Source of the DNA: Actinacidiphila epipremni
Lineage (GTDB): Bacteria; Actinomycetota; Actinomycetes; Streptomycetales; Streptomycetaceae
Assembly: GCF_012034175.1 (NCBI RefSeq)
Contig: NZ_JAATEJ010000029.1
Span: 1-64,000, forward strand
Length of the DNA: 64,000 nucleotides
Reading direction: 5' to 3'
Shown in pieces: positions 7,816-16,397 of the stretch; the first letter of the stretch is position 1, and each line of letters begins with the position of its first letter. Below the pieces are notes generated by a model, which worked only from the letters and a program-made list of their open reading frames with translations, had not been told where the DNA came from and searched no databases. Position numbers and translations under genes: made by a program.

Positions 7816-9045
7816 ATGGCGCGCATCGGCAAGGCCCTGGTCATCGGGGCCGGACTCGGCGGCCTGACCACCGCGGCCGGCCTGCTGCGGCAGGGCGTCG
7901 AGACGGAGGTGTTCGAGGCCCGGCCCACCCCCGGCCGGCTGCTGACCGGCGGCGGGTTCATGCTCTGGCACAACGTCTTCCTGTCCCTGCGGCGGATCGG
8001 CCTCGACGAGGCCGTCGCGGCGAACGCCGTGCGCATCCGCCACCACGAGTTCCGCTCCGACAAGAACCGCAGGCTCGCCCGCTGGGACCTCGACGGGCCC
8101 ACCGACAAGTGCGGCGCCCCGGCGTGCGTGCTGCGCCGGTCCTCGCTGCACAAGGTCCTCACCGAGGCGGTCGGCGACCACCGCATCCGGCTCGGCGCCC
8201 GCTGCACCGGCTACACCCAGGACGCCGACGGCGTCACCGCCCACTTCGCCGACGGCTCCACCGCCCGCGGCGACGTGCTGATCGGCGCGGACGGCCTGCG
8301 CTCCACCGTCCGCGCCACCATGCGCAAGGGCTTCGAGCCGCCGCCCCGCTACGCCCGCTACACCGCCTGGCAGGCCATCACCCAGCTGCCCGGCGAGGAC
8401 GTGGTGCCCACCGGGACCTTCTTCAACCTGTGGGGGAGGGGCGGGCTGCGCTTCCTGTACTGCCGGCTGGGCGAGAACGAGGTCTACTGGGACGCCGTCA
8501 CCAGCGACCGCGCCGCCGCGGCCGGTATCGACACCATCGGCTCCACCCGGCGCGACGCCATGGCCCACGCCTACCGGCACTGGCCCGCGCCGGTCCCGCA
8601 GATCATCGCCTCCACCGAGGAGGAGGCGATCCTGCCCGTCCCGATCCACGACCGGCCCCCGGCCGGCGGCTGGAGCCAGGGCCGGGTGGTGCTCACCGGC
8701 GACGCCGCCCACCCCATGACGCTCAACCTCAGCCAGGGCGCGGGCCAGTCCATCGAGAGCGGGGTGGTGCTCGCCGGGCTCCTCGGCCGCGCGGACAGCG
8801 GCGACGTGCCCGGCGTCCTGCGGCAGTTCGAGCAGACCCGCCGCGAGCGCACCGCCGACATGGTCACCACGTCCTGGAAGATCGGCACCCTCGGGCTGAT
8901 CCACCACCCGCTGCTGTGCGGGCTGCGCGACCTGTTCATGCGCACCACCTTCGACAGCATCGCCCGCGGCCAGAGCTACGCGCTGATGCTCGACGGGCGC
9001 TTGGAGCGCGGGCCCGTGCTGCCGGCCGGCGGGGGAGGCGAGTGA
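7816..9045 (+). CDS. FAD-dependent aromatic hydroxylase
   Basis: A 409-residue class A flavoprotein monooxygenase (PF01494, UbiH/salicylate-hydroxylase type). It shows the N-terminal dinucleotide fold VIGAGLGGLTTAAGL, the DG motif in LIGADGLRSTVRA and the FAD-ribityl motif LTGDAAHPMTLNLSQGAGQ. Such enzymes hydroxylate or epoxidise aromatic polyketide intermediates using NAD(P)H and O2. RBS GGAGGG precedes the ATG. It sits in the polyketide operon between the ABM and DUF1772 genes, so it is a likely tailoring oxygenase for the same scaffold. Confidence 0.88.
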   Translation: MARIGKALVIGAGLGGLTTAAGLLRQGVETEVFEARPTPGRLLTGGGFMLWHNVFLSLRRIGLDEAVAANAVRIRHHEFRSDKNRRLARWDLDGPTDKCGAPACVLRRSSLHKVLTEAVGDHRIRLGARCTGYTQDADGVTAHFADGSTARGDVLIGADGLRSTVRATMRKGFEPPPRYARYTAWQAITQLPGEDVVPTGTFFNLWGRGGLRFLYCRLGENEVYWDAVTSDRAAAAGIDTIGSTRRDAMAHAYRHWPAPVPQIIASTEEEAILPVPIHDRPPAGGWSQGRVVLTGDAAHPMTLNLSQGAGQSIESGVVLAGLLGRADSGDVPGVLRQFEQTRRERTADMVTTSWKIGTLGLIHHPLLCGLRDLFMRTTFDSIARGQSYALMLDGRLERGPVLPAGGGGE

Positions 9046-9049
9046 CGCC

Positions 9050-9520
9050 GTGGACGCGCTGACCGCCGCGCTCGCCGTGGTGTTCGTGCTGTGCACCGGG
9101 GTGCTGGCCGGCGCGCTGGTCGCGGTGGAGCGGGCCGTGGTGCCCATGCTGCTGCGGCTGCCCCGGCAGACCTGGACGCAGGTCCACCGGCTGCTCGACC
9201 CCGGCTTTGACCCGCTGATGCCGACGGTCAACAAGGTAGCGCTCGCCACCGGGTTCGCCCTGGTGGTGCTCGCGCCGGGCGCCGCGGCCAGGGCGGTCTT
9301 CGGCGCCGCCCTGGCCGGCGTCGCCGGGGTCGCGCTGGTCTCGGAGCTGCGCAACGTCCGGATGAACCGGCGGATCGACGCATGGGTGGCCGCCGGTGAG
9401 ATCCCCGACGCCTGGCAGGGCCTGCGCGCCCGCTGGGCCCGCGCCAACGCCTGGCGCACCGCGTGCGCCCTCGCCGCGTTCTGCGCGGCGCTCGGGGCCT
9501 GCTGGCTGGCCTGGGGGTGA
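9050..9520 (+). CDS. DUF1772 membrane protein, anthrone-oxygenase-like
   Basis: A 156-residue protein with about four predicted membrane helices: an N-terminal LTAALAVVFVLCTGVLAGAL, a central ALATGFALVVLA, a third in VFGAALAGVAGVALV and a C-terminal ACALAAFCAALGACW. The polar segment SELRNVRMNRRID is typical of DUF1772. Fungal and bacterial members in aromatic polyketide clusters (HypC type) oxidise anthrones to anthraquinones, so it may be a third ring-oxidation enzyme here. The GTG start at 9050 follows a GGGGGAGG ribosome site. It lies 4 bp after the hydroxylase stop. Confidence 0.75.
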   Translation: MDALTAALAVVFVLCTGVLAGALVAVERAVVPMLLRLPRQTWTQVHRLLDPGFDPLMPTVNKVALATGFALVVLAPGAAARAVFGAALAGVAGVALVSELRNVRMNRRIDAWVAAGEIPDAWQGLRARWARANAWRTACALAAFCAALGACWLAWG

Positions 9521-9592
9521 CGCCCCGCCCGCCCTGTCCGCCCCGCCCGACCCGTCCGTACCGACGTCTTCTTCGACGCGAGGAGCTGACCG

Positions 9593-10357
9593 ATGAACGA
9601 GTTCGACGGCAAGGTGGCGCTGGTGACCGGCGCCGCAAGCGGCATCGGCGCGGCCACCGCGCGGCTGCTGGGGGCGCGCGGCGCCCGGGTGGCGGTCAAC
9701 TACCGCTCCGGCGCCGGACGCGCCGAGGACGTCGCCGCCGCCATCCGCAAGGACGGCGGGCAGGCCGTCGCCGTCCAGGGCGACGTCACCGACCCGGAGT
9801 CGGTACGCGCCCTGGTGGCGCGGACCACCGCGGAGCTCGGCGACATCGACGTCCTGGTGCTCAACGCCATGGGCCTGGGCGCGCACGAGGCCCGGATCGC
9901 GCCAGTGCAGCAGCTGGTGTGGGAGGACGTCGAGCGCATCGTCACCCAGCAGCTGAAGTCGCTGTTCCACCTCGCGCACGAGGTGCTGCCCGGTATGCAG
10001 GCCCGCGGCCGGGGCGCGGTCGTCGCGGTCGGCGCCGCGCTCGCCCGCCGCTCCGCGCCCGGCTTCCTCGCGCTCGCCGCCGCCAAGGCCGGCGTCGAGG
10101 CGGTCGTCCGCACCCTCGCCCTGGAGGCCGGGCCGCACGGGGTGCGGGTCAACGCGGTCAACCCCGGGCTGATCCTCACCGAGCTGTCCGGCATGATCCC
10201 CCAGGAGCAGCGCGCCGCGGCTGCCGCCCGCGCGGCCGTCCGCCGCAACGGCACCCCCGACGACGTCGCCGAGCTCATCGCCTTCGCCGCCAGCGACCGG
10301 GCCGGCTACCTGACCGGCGCGAGCCTGATGGCCGACGGCGGCACCGCGATGATCTGA
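9593..10357 (+). CDS. Degenerate short-chain dehydrogenase lacking the catalytic Tyr
   Basis: A 254-residue SDR with a good cofactor motif (TGAASGIG) and overall FabG-like fold through to the C-terminal SLMADGGTAMI. The catalytic residues are missing. Where FabG has SS...YAAAK this protein reads VGAALARRSAP...LAAAK, so the Ser is Gly/Ala and the Tyr is Leu; only the Lys is kept. NNAG has also become LNAMG. It may bind substrate or cofactor without classical reduction, perhaps as a cyclase- or scaffold-like partner. RBS GAGGAG precedes the ATG. It is the last gene of the core operon. Function is inferred from context only. Confidence 0.8.
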   Translation: MNEFDGKVALVTGAASGIGAATARLLGARGARVAVNYRSGAGRAEDVAAAIRKDGGQAVAVQGDVTDPESVRALVARTTAELGDIDVLVLNAMGLGAHEARIAPVQQLVWEDVERIVTQQLKSLFHLAHEVLPGMQARGRGAVVAVGAALARRSAPGFLALAAAKAGVEAVVRTLALEAGPHGVRVNAVNPGLILTELSGMIPQEQRAAAAARAAVRRNGTPDDVAELIAFAASDRAGYLTGASLMADGGTAMI

Positions 10358-10500
10358 CGCCCCGCCCGCCGGCCCGCGACCGCCGGCCGCCCCGGGGTTT
10401 TCGCCCGCTTTGCCGATCCCTTTACCCGCTGCTGATTTCCTGGCGCACAAGCGCCGCGCACCACGACCCGGAGAAACCACACGGAAAGGCCAGGTCTGCC

Positions 10501-11019
10501 GTGAAGAAACCGGAAAGGAAAGTCGCCAGCCGAGACGGCGTCGAAGCCGTCTGCTGGCTCGGCGAGGAGGGCCGGTTCCTGCTCAACAAGGAGGACACCG
10601 GTGGCCTCTACAGCTTCTACCAGATCACCACACAGCCCGGCAGCGGCCCGCCGCTGCACATTCACGAGACCGCGGACGAGGCTTTCTTCGTCAATGCCGG
10701 CACCTATGAATTCGAGGTCGGCGGGGTCACCGAGGTGATACCCACCGGTACGGTGATCTTCGGCCCGCGCGGGGTTCCGCACCGTTTCCGCAATATCGGA
10801 GAAGAGCCCGGGCAGCTGCTGGTGATCGCCACGCCCGGCGGTGTCGAGAACTTCTTCATCGGGCTCAGCAAGCTGGTCTCCGACGGCCCGCCGGACTGGG
10901 ACAAGATGGCCGAACTGGCCCGGGCCAACGAGATGCAGGGCTTCCGCCCGCCGCCCGGCACGCACGGCGGCCTCGGCGGCCCGCCGCTGGGCGCCAGGGC
11001 CGGCGGCAGCGCGGCCTGA
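10501..11019 (+). CDS. Cupin-domain oxygenase or cyclase (second cupin)
   Basis: A 172-residue single-domain cupin. Motif 1 is PPLHIHETADEAFFVNAG and motif 2 is GVPHRFRNIGEEPGQ. The C-terminal helical part (FFIGLSKLVSDGPPDWDKMAELA) is like quercetinase-type mono-cupins. It is longer than, and different from, the cyclase-linked cupin at 2658. GTG at 10501 is used with GGAAAGG about 11 nt upstream; no better start is in frame. A 143-bp gap from the SDR may hold its own promoter. The role could be oxygenation or cyclisation; sequence does not decide. Confidence 0.8.
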   Translation: MKKPERKVASRDGVEAVCWLGEEGRFLLNKEDTGGLYSFYQITTQPGSGPPLHIHETADEAFFVNAGTYEFEVGGVTEVIPTGTVIFGPRGVPHRFRNIGEEPGQLLVIATPGGVENFFIGLSKLVSDGPPDWDKMAELARANEMQGFRPPPGTHGGLGGPPLGARAGGSAA

Positions 11020-11049
11020 CCCTCCGCCGGCCCACCGCCGAGCACGGCC

Positions 11050-11085
11050 CACCGGGGCACCGCGCGACGCCGCGGTGCCCCGGTG
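11050..11085. terminator. Strong intrinsic terminator
   Basis: A perfect 15-bp inverted repeat with a 6-nt loop (CGACGC) lies 31 bp after the second cupin. It separates the core polyketide operon from the halogenase gene, which therefore needs its own promoter. Confidence 0.85.
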
Positions 11086-11101
11086 CGCGTCACCGGCCGT
11101 T

Positions 11102-11177
11102 TACGACCGGAACCGTACGACCGGACCCCTACGACCCGATCCGATCCGATCCGACCCGTACGACCGACCGACCGATT
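11102..11177 (+). repeat. Short direct repeats upstream of halogenase 1
   Basis: A low-complexity run built of TACGACCGGA-like 14-mers, then CCGAT pentamers and GACC tetramers. It occupies the whole promoter region just before the halogenase ribosome site. It may be replication slippage or a multi-site protein-binding region. Confidence 0.5.
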
Positions 11178-11200
11178 CCCGTGTCCTCCAGGAGGCTCCC

Positions 11201-12916
11201 ATGCCCGGACAGCAGTCCGGCCACCGCTCCACCCCCCGGCCCGCCGCCCCGCAGCGCTACGACGTGATCATCCTGGGCTCCGGCATCGCCGGCTCGACCC
11301 TCGGCGCGATCCTCGCCCGCAAGGGCGCGTCGGTGCTGCTGCTGGACGCCGGGACGCATCCGCGGTTCGCCGTCGGCGAGTCGACCACCCTCTACACCCT
11401 GAAGGTCTTCCGGCTGCTGGCCCGCCGCTACGACGTCCCCGAGCTGGAGCCGCTCACCTCCTACGACGGCTGCCGCGACGAGATCGGCCCGACCAGCGGC
11501 ACCAAGCGGCACTTCGGCTTCATCCGGCACGAGGAGGGCAAGGAGCCCGACCCGGCCGAGTTCAACCAGTTCAGCCCGCCGTCGAAGGTGCTGCAGACCA
11601 GCCACCTGTTCCGGCAGGACACCGACGCGTACCTCTTCCACACCGCGATCCGCTACGGCTGCACCGTCCGGCAGGCCTTCCGCGCCGAGGAGGTCGAGCT
11701 CGCCGACGACCACGTCGCCGTCGTGGGCCCCGGCGGCGAGCGGTTCGAGGGCCGCTACCTCGTCGACGGCAGCGGCTTCCGCTCGCCGCTGGCCCGCAAG
11801 CTCGCGCTGCGCGAGGACCCGGCGAAGATCAAGCACCACTCGCGGTCGATGTTCACCCACATGATGGGCGTGCGGCCGACCGACGAGTGCCTGCGTGTCG
11901 AGGCCGCCGACCGGCCGCCGATCCCCTGGGTCGAGGGCACCATGCACCACCTCTTCGAACGCGGCTGGTTCTGGTCCATCCCCTTCAACAACACCGCGGA
12001 CTCCAAGAACCCGCTGGTGAGCGTGGGCCTGACGCTGGACGAGCGGAGGTACCCCAAGGCCGAGGGCCTCAGCGCCGAGGAGGAGTTCCGCGCCTTCGCC
12101 GCCCGCTTCCCCGCCGTGGAGCGGCTGTTCGCCGACGCCCGCACGGTACGGCCGTGGGTGTCGGCCGGCCGCATCCAGTACGCCTCGACCCGTACCACGG
12201 GCCACCGCTGGGCGCTGCTGTCGCACGCGGCCGGCTTCATCGACCCGCTCTACTCGCGCGGCCTGACCAACACCGGCGAGGTCGTCAACTCGCTGGCCTG
12301 GCGGCTGCTGGAGGCGCTCGCCGACGACGACTTCGCCGAGGAGCGCTTCGCCTTCGTCGACGAGCTGCAGCGCGGGCTGATCCGCTACAACGACGAGCTG
12401 GTCAACTGCTCGTTCATCTCCTTCGCCGACCACGGCCTGTGGAACGCGGTCTACCGCGTCTGGTGCGCCGCCGAGGTCCCGATCAACCTGCGCTTCGACC
12501 GCTTCACCGAGCGCTACACCGAGTCCGGCGACGACGGTGTCCTGCGCGCGATGGAACGCGCGGCCCATCCCGGCCTGCTGGTGCCGGGCTCGGTCGGCTA
12601 CAAGGCGCTGTTCGACGACATGGTCCGGATCTGCGAGGCCGTCGACCGCGGCGAGCGCCCCGCCGCCGACGCCGGCCGCGAGCTGATGGCCGTGGTGCGG
12701 AACTCGCCGGTGGTCCTGGACCACATCGGGGTACGCGACCCCGAATGCCGCTTCATCTACCCGCAGAACGCCGACCTGCGGAAGATGTCGCACTGGCTGG
12801 CCCACGAGGGCCCCGACGAGCTGCGCTACCTGACCACCGGCGTCGACGTGCACGGCAACGCGCTGCCCGCGCCGGTGTCCGGCCCGGCCCGCGAGGAGAT
12901 GGCCGTCCCGCACTGA
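11201..12916 (+). CDS. Flavin-dependent halogenase 1
   Basis: A 571-residue FADH2-dependent halogenase-type protein. The FAD motif GSGIAGS starts at residue 26, the GES box is at 59-61, and the diagnostic WxWxIP motif is WFWSIP at 256-261. Lys102 in GTKRHFGF is the likely equivalent of the catalytic Lys that carries the chlorinating species. The C-terminal 200 residues form a long helical region. RBS GGAGGC sits 5 bp before the ATG. It is a clear paralogue of the protein at 20880-22538, sharing FAVGES, TMHHLFERGWFW, LSHAAGF.DPLYSRG and SEERFAFV-type blocks. It likely chlorinates an activated phenol ring of the polyketide. A geranylgeranyl-reductase-like role is less likely given WxWxIP. Confidence 0.88.
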   Translation: MPGQQSGHRSTPRPAAPQRYDVIILGSGIAGSTLGAILARKGASVLLLDAGTHPRFAVGESTTLYTLKVFRLLARRYDVPELEPLTSYDGCRDEIGPTSGTKRHFGFIRHEEGKEPDPAEFNQFSPPSKVLQTSHLFRQDTDAYLFHTAIRYGCTVRQAFRAEEVELADDHVAVVGPGGERFEGRYLVDGSGFRSPLARKLALREDPAKIKHHSRSMFTHMMGVRPTDECLRVEAADRPPIPWVEGTMHHLFERGWFWSIPFNNTADSKNPLVSVGLTLDERRYPKAEGLSAEEEFRAFAARFPAVERLFADARTVRPWVSAGRIQYASTRTTGHRWALLSHAAGFIDPLYSRGLTNTGEVVNSLAWRLLEALADDDFAEERFAFVDELQRGLIRYNDELVNCSFISFADHGLWNAVYRVWCAAEVPINLRFDRFTERYTESGDDGVLRAMERAAHPGLLVPGSVGYKALFDDMVRICEAVDRGERPAADAGRELMAVVRNSPVVLDHIGVRDPECRFIYPQNADLRKMSHWLAHEGPDELRYLTTGVDVHGNALPAPVSGPAREEMAVPH

Positions 12917-12938
12917 GCGCCCCGCCGGCCGCGTACCA

Positions 12939-12979
12939 AGGAGCCGCCCCCGGAAGGTGACTTCCGGGGGCGGCCCCTT
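12939..12979. terminator. Bidirectional intrinsic terminator
   Basis: Perfect 14-bp arms (12943-12956 and 12961-12974) around the loop GTGA, extended by a few further pairs. It lies between the converging halogenase and methyltransferase genes. Confidence 0.85.
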
Positions 12980-13031
12980 CACGCGGTGGGCGCCGGTGCG
13001 CGCCGGGGTACGGCGGCGGGCGCGCCGGCGC

Positions 13032-14090
13032 TCAGCCGGGCTTGCGGGCGATCAGCGCCGTGTTGTGCGCCGGCACCCGCAGCGTCGCGGTGACCTCAAG
13101 TCCCGCGTCGGTGAGCCACCCGGCGCACTGCCGCGGCGTGAAACCGGTCGCCTGCGCCGACTGCATCATCATGATCAGGCTCAGCACCAGGCTGTCGGTC
13201 CTGCTGCGGTCGTCGTCGAGCATCGTGTCGTAGACCACCAGCGCGCCGCCCGGGCTGACCGCGGCAGCGGCCTTGGACAGCAGCAGCGTGCGCCGCTCGC
13301 CGGGCCAGTCGTGCAGCACCCCGCCCAGGATCAGCACATCGGCGGGCGGCAGCTCGTCGGTGAAGAAGTCACCGCCCACGTAGCGCAGCCGGCCGGCGAC
13401 CCCGCGGTCCTCGACCAGCCGGTCGAACAGCGGGTCAAAGCCCGGCCGGTCCAGCACCGTGCCGCTCAGGTGCGGGTAGGCGCCCGCCAGCAGCGCCGCG
13501 AGGTTGCCCCGGCCGCCGCCGATGTCGCTGAAGGTCGAGAACTGCGCCCAGTCCAGCGCCTTGACCAGCTCCGCGCCGATCGCGGTGCTGAAGCTGTCCA
13601 TCGCGCCGAGGAAGAACTCCAGCCGCACCGGATCGGCGAAGATCCGGGTGAAGGGCACCTCGCCGCCCTGGTTCTGCCCGCGGGCGTTGCCCGAGCGTAG
13701 CAGCCCGGTCAGCGGCGCCTGGTCCTGGCCGAGCAGCTCGGTGGTGGTGCCGAGGAAGCCGCCCACGTAACCGGGCACGTCCGGCAGCAGGTAGCGCACG
13801 GCGGCCGGGCTGTTGCGGTAGCGGTCGCCGTCGCGCACCAGCAGCCCGAAGGCGGCCAGCGCGTCCAGGAACTCCCGGCAGGCGCGCGGGTGCAGCTCCA
13901 GCCGGGCGCGGATCTCCGGCTCGGTGAGCGCCTGCTCTCCCAGCCGGGTGAAGAGCCCCAGCTCCAGGGCCGCGGACACCACCCGGCTGCGCATGAACGA
14001 CCAGCCGAGCATCATCACGTCGAAGGGATCGTCGAGACCGCCGCCGCCCGGGAACTCCCGGCCGGCGGCGGCGATGCCGTCCGCCGTCAC
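13032..14090 (-). CDS. SAM-dependent O-methyltransferase
   Basis: A 352-residue class I methyltransferase of the plant-COMT-like PF00891 family, common in aromatic polyketide tailoring (DnrK, TcmN-C, TcmO type). The N-terminal winged-helix dimerisation part is visible (SAALELGLFTRLGE ... PRACREFLDALAAFGLL). The SAM-binding glycine motif is DIGGGRGNLAALLAG. The acid after strand 2 is in GTVLDRPGFDP, and the base region is LILGGVLHDWPGERR. GTG at 14090 overlaps the stop of the upstream acyltransferase (GTGA), so the two are co-translated. Likely substrate: a phenol of the halogenated polyketide. Confidence 0.9.
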   Translation of the reverse strand: MTADGIAAAGREFPGGGGLDDPFDVMMLGWSFMRSRVVSAALELGLFTRLGEQALTEPEIRARLELHPRACREFLDALAAFGLLVRDGDRYRNSPAAVRYLLPDVPGYVGGFLGTTTELLGQDQAPLTGLLRSGNARGQNQGGEVPFTRIFADPVRLEFFLGAMDSFSTAIGAELVKALDWAQFSTFSDIGGGRGNLAALLAGAYPHLSGTVLDRPGFDPLFDRLVEDRGVAGRLRYVGGDFFTDELPPADVLILGGVLHDWPGERRTLLLSKAAAAVSPGGALVVYDTMLDDDRSRTDSLVLSLIMMMQSAQATGFTPRQCAGWLTDAGLEVTATLRVPAHNTALIARKPG

Positions 14091-15385
14091 CGTACGGCCC
14101 CCGCCCTGATCGGCACATCGGTGGCCAGCCGGCCCCGCTGCGGGCTGACCTTGTGGCGCACGTACCGCTCGATCGGCCGCTCCACCACCATGAACAGCAG
14201 CGTGGCGACGACCACCGCGATACCGAGCCCGAGCAGCACCCAGCCGAGGTTGCCGCTGGCCGGGGTGACCGGCTGCATGTAGAACTTCAGGATGTTGTTG
14301 CGGTGCGTGACGTGCTTGGCGATCTCGAACAGCACGGTGAAGTGGATGAGGTAGAAGGCGAACGACCACTCGCCGAGCATCACCATCGGCCGGGTGCTCA
14401 GCCACGACCTGCGCCCGCCGTCGAGCTGCCGCACCGCGAGCGAGACCACCAGCAGCGCGTACAGCGGCGCGGTGACCTGGCTCAGCGCGTCGTACGGCAC
14501 CGCGACGCGGAACTTCTGGTCGCGCAGCTCCCACAGCACGAACAGGCCCACCGCCAGCAGCGCGGTGGCCAGCACCGGGGGGATCCGCGGGCGCCAGCCG
14601 GCCCGTACGGCGGCGGCGGCGACCACGCCGAGCAGGAACTCCCACACCCGGGCTATCGGCGAGTACACCCAGAAGGTCAGGGTGTTCATGTTGGCGTTGA
14701 AGTTGGGATGCGCCGGCGGCGGGTACTCCTGCCACATCCAGATCCTGATGCCCCAGCCGACGGCCACCAGCACCACCGCGGCCACCGCCAGCCAGCGCAG
14801 CGAACGGCGCAGCGTGAAGCCGGCCAGGAACGGGAAGAGCGCGTAGAAGAACGCCTCGCACGACAGCGACCAGGTGACCGGGCTCGCCCCGCCGAGGATG
14901 TCCTTGGGCACCCACGCCTGGTAGAAGAGGATCGCCGCACCCGCGGCGCCCACCATCACGTCGTCCTGGCCGGGGAAGGCGTCCGGCTTCATCAAGATCA
15001 GCGGCACGATCGCGCCGATGATCAGCAGCGGCCAGATCCGGCCCAGCCGGCGGGCGTAGAAGGCGGCCGGGCCGTCGTCGGAGGTCCTGGTCCAGGTCAG
15101 CACGAAACCGGACAGCACGAAGAAGAACGTGACGCCCGACGAGCCGAGCAGGAACACCTCGCGGGTGTGCGGTACCGGCAGCAGCGTGGCGGTGTGGTTG
15201 AGGAACACGCCGAGCGCGGCCAGCCAGCGCAGCCCGGTCAGCGAGTCGAGCCGGGCCGGCCGCGTCGAGCCGGCGCCCTTGGCCGCCGCGGCGGACGGCG
15301 GCACGGCCGTGCGGGCGGTCGCGGTCGCGGCAGCCGCGGGCGGATCGGCGGCCGGTCTTTCTTCGGGTGAGATCACGGTGGTCAC
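14087..15385 (-). CDS. Membrane acyltransferase, OafA/YrhL family
   Basis: A 432-residue integral membrane O-acyltransferase (PF01757). The family signature RLDSLTGLRWLAALGVFLNHT is at the first helix. About ten hydrophobic helices follow, with SFAFYLIHFTVLFEIAKH near the end and a basic C-terminal tail. Members transfer acyl groups to sugars or natural products at the membrane. The frame stays open to 15550, but the first 50 codons look non-coding; GTG at 15385 or 15376 fits better, with no strong ribosome site at either. The N-terminal 40 residues are Ala/Pro-rich. It is co-translated with the methyltransferase. No glycosyltransferase is in the window, so the acyl acceptor is unknown. Confidence 0.82.
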   Translation of the reverse strand: MTTVISPEERPAADPPAAAATATARTAVPPSAAAAKGAGSTRPARLDSLTGLRWLAALGVFLNHTATLLPVPHTREVFLLGSSGVTFFFVLSGFVLTWTRTSDDGPAAFYARRLGRIWPLLIIGAIVPLILMKPDAFPGQDDVMVGAAGAAILFYQAWVPKDILGGASPVTWSLSCEAFFYALFPFLAGFTLRRSLRWLAVAAVVLVAVGWGIRIWMWQEYPPPAHPNFNANMNTLTFWVYSPIARVWEFLLGVVAAAAVRAGWRPRIPPVLATALLAVGLFVLWELRDQKFRVAVPYDALSQVTAPLYALLVVSLAVRQLDGGRRSWLSTRPMVMLGEWSFAFYLIHFTVLFEIAKHVTHRNNILKFYMQPVTPASGNLGWVLLGLGIAVVVATLLFMVVERPIERYVRHKVSPQRGRLATDVPIRAGAVR

Positions 15386-15575
15386 CAGCCATTTCAGGGA
15401 CGACGGAGTCGGTGGGTATTTCGGCCACGCGTGTGCCGGTAAATTCCAGCAGTCCGGCGTGAACCCCCCGTTAAACACCGCTAAAACGCGCGTCCCGGCC
15501 GCTGGCCCGTAATTCGGAGCAACGATAACCTCGAACTCGTGCATGCCCAATTACCGCAGAGATTCGGGGAATCCG

Positions 15576-16361
15576 ATGGGTGAATTTCCGTACCGCACGG
15601 CCATGGTGACCGGCGCGTCCGGCGGGATCGGCGAGGCACTGGCCCGGCAACTGGCCGCCCGCGGGGTCGACATGGTGCTCGTCGCCCGCCGCGCCGACCG
15701 GCTCAAGCAGCTCGCCGACGAGCTGCGCGAGCGGCACGGCGTGCATGTCGACGTCCTGGCGCTCGACCTGACCGACGACGAGAGCTGCGCCGAGGCCGAG
15801 CGGCGGCTCGCCGACCCGCACCGCCCGGTGGAACTGCTGGTCAACAACGCCGGCTCCAGCGGCTCCGGGCTGTTCGCCGAGCTCCCGCTGCGCCGCGAGC
15901 TGCAGACCGCGGTGCTCAACGCGGTCGTCCCGCTGCGGCTGACCCACGCGGTGCTGCCGGCGATGATCGCCCGCGGCGCCGGCGGGGTGCTCAACATCTC
16001 CTCCATGTCCGCGCTGCTGCCCCGGCCGCGCTCGGCGACGTACGGCGCGTCCAAGGCGTTCCTGTCCTCGCTCGGCGAGACCCTGGCGATGGAGGCGGGA
16101 CCGCACGGCGTCCAGGTCACCACCGTGCACACCGGCCTGACCAGGTCGGGCTTCCACCAGGCCGCGGGCGTGCGCACCGACGCGCTGCCCGACATGGCGT
16201 GGCTGACGCCCGAGCAGGTGGCCGAGGAGTCGCTGGCCGCGCTGGTGGCCCGCCGGCCCGCGGTCGTGCCCGGCCGGGGCTACCGGCTGCGCTACCCGGT
16301 GCTGCGGGTGCTGCCGCGGTGGCTGCTGCGGCGCATCGTCCGCCGCGAGCACCAGGCCTGA
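15576..16361 (+). CDS. Short-chain dehydrogenase/reductase
   Basis: A 261-residue SDR with a complete active site: TGASGGIG for NAD(P) binding, VNNAGSSGSG, and the Ser/Tyr/Lys triad in NISSMSAL...TYGASKAF. The C-terminal WLLRRIVRR is basic and hydrophobic, as in the DltE/YqjQ-like branch acting on lipophilic substrates. ATG at 15576 follows GGGGA at 5 nt. A second ATG at 15543 is in frame but lacks a ribosome site. The gene is divergent from the acyltransferase/methyltransferase pair and heads a short run with the F420-type reductase. Its substrate is unknown. Confidence 0.85.
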   Translation: MGEFPYRTAMVTGASGGIGEALARQLAARGVDMVLVARRADRLKQLADELRERHGVHVDVLALDLTDDESCAEAERRLADPHRPVELLVNNAGSSGSGLFAELPLRRELQTAVLNAVVPLRLTHAVLPAMIARGAGGVLNISSMSALLPRPRSATYGASKAFLSSLGETLAMEAGPHGVQVTTVHTGLTRSGFHQAAGVRTDALPDMAWLTPEQVAEESLAALVARRPAVVPGRGYRLRYPVLRVLPRWLLRRIVRREHQA

Positions 16362-16397
16362 TGTGCCGTCAGGGCGGCGCGTGATAAGAAGCTCCCC

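Noticed and set aside
11201..12916. Geranylgeranyl-reductase-type oxidoreductase instead of halogenase
   Set aside because: The WxWxIP motif and the KRHFGF lysine region favour a flavin halogenase.
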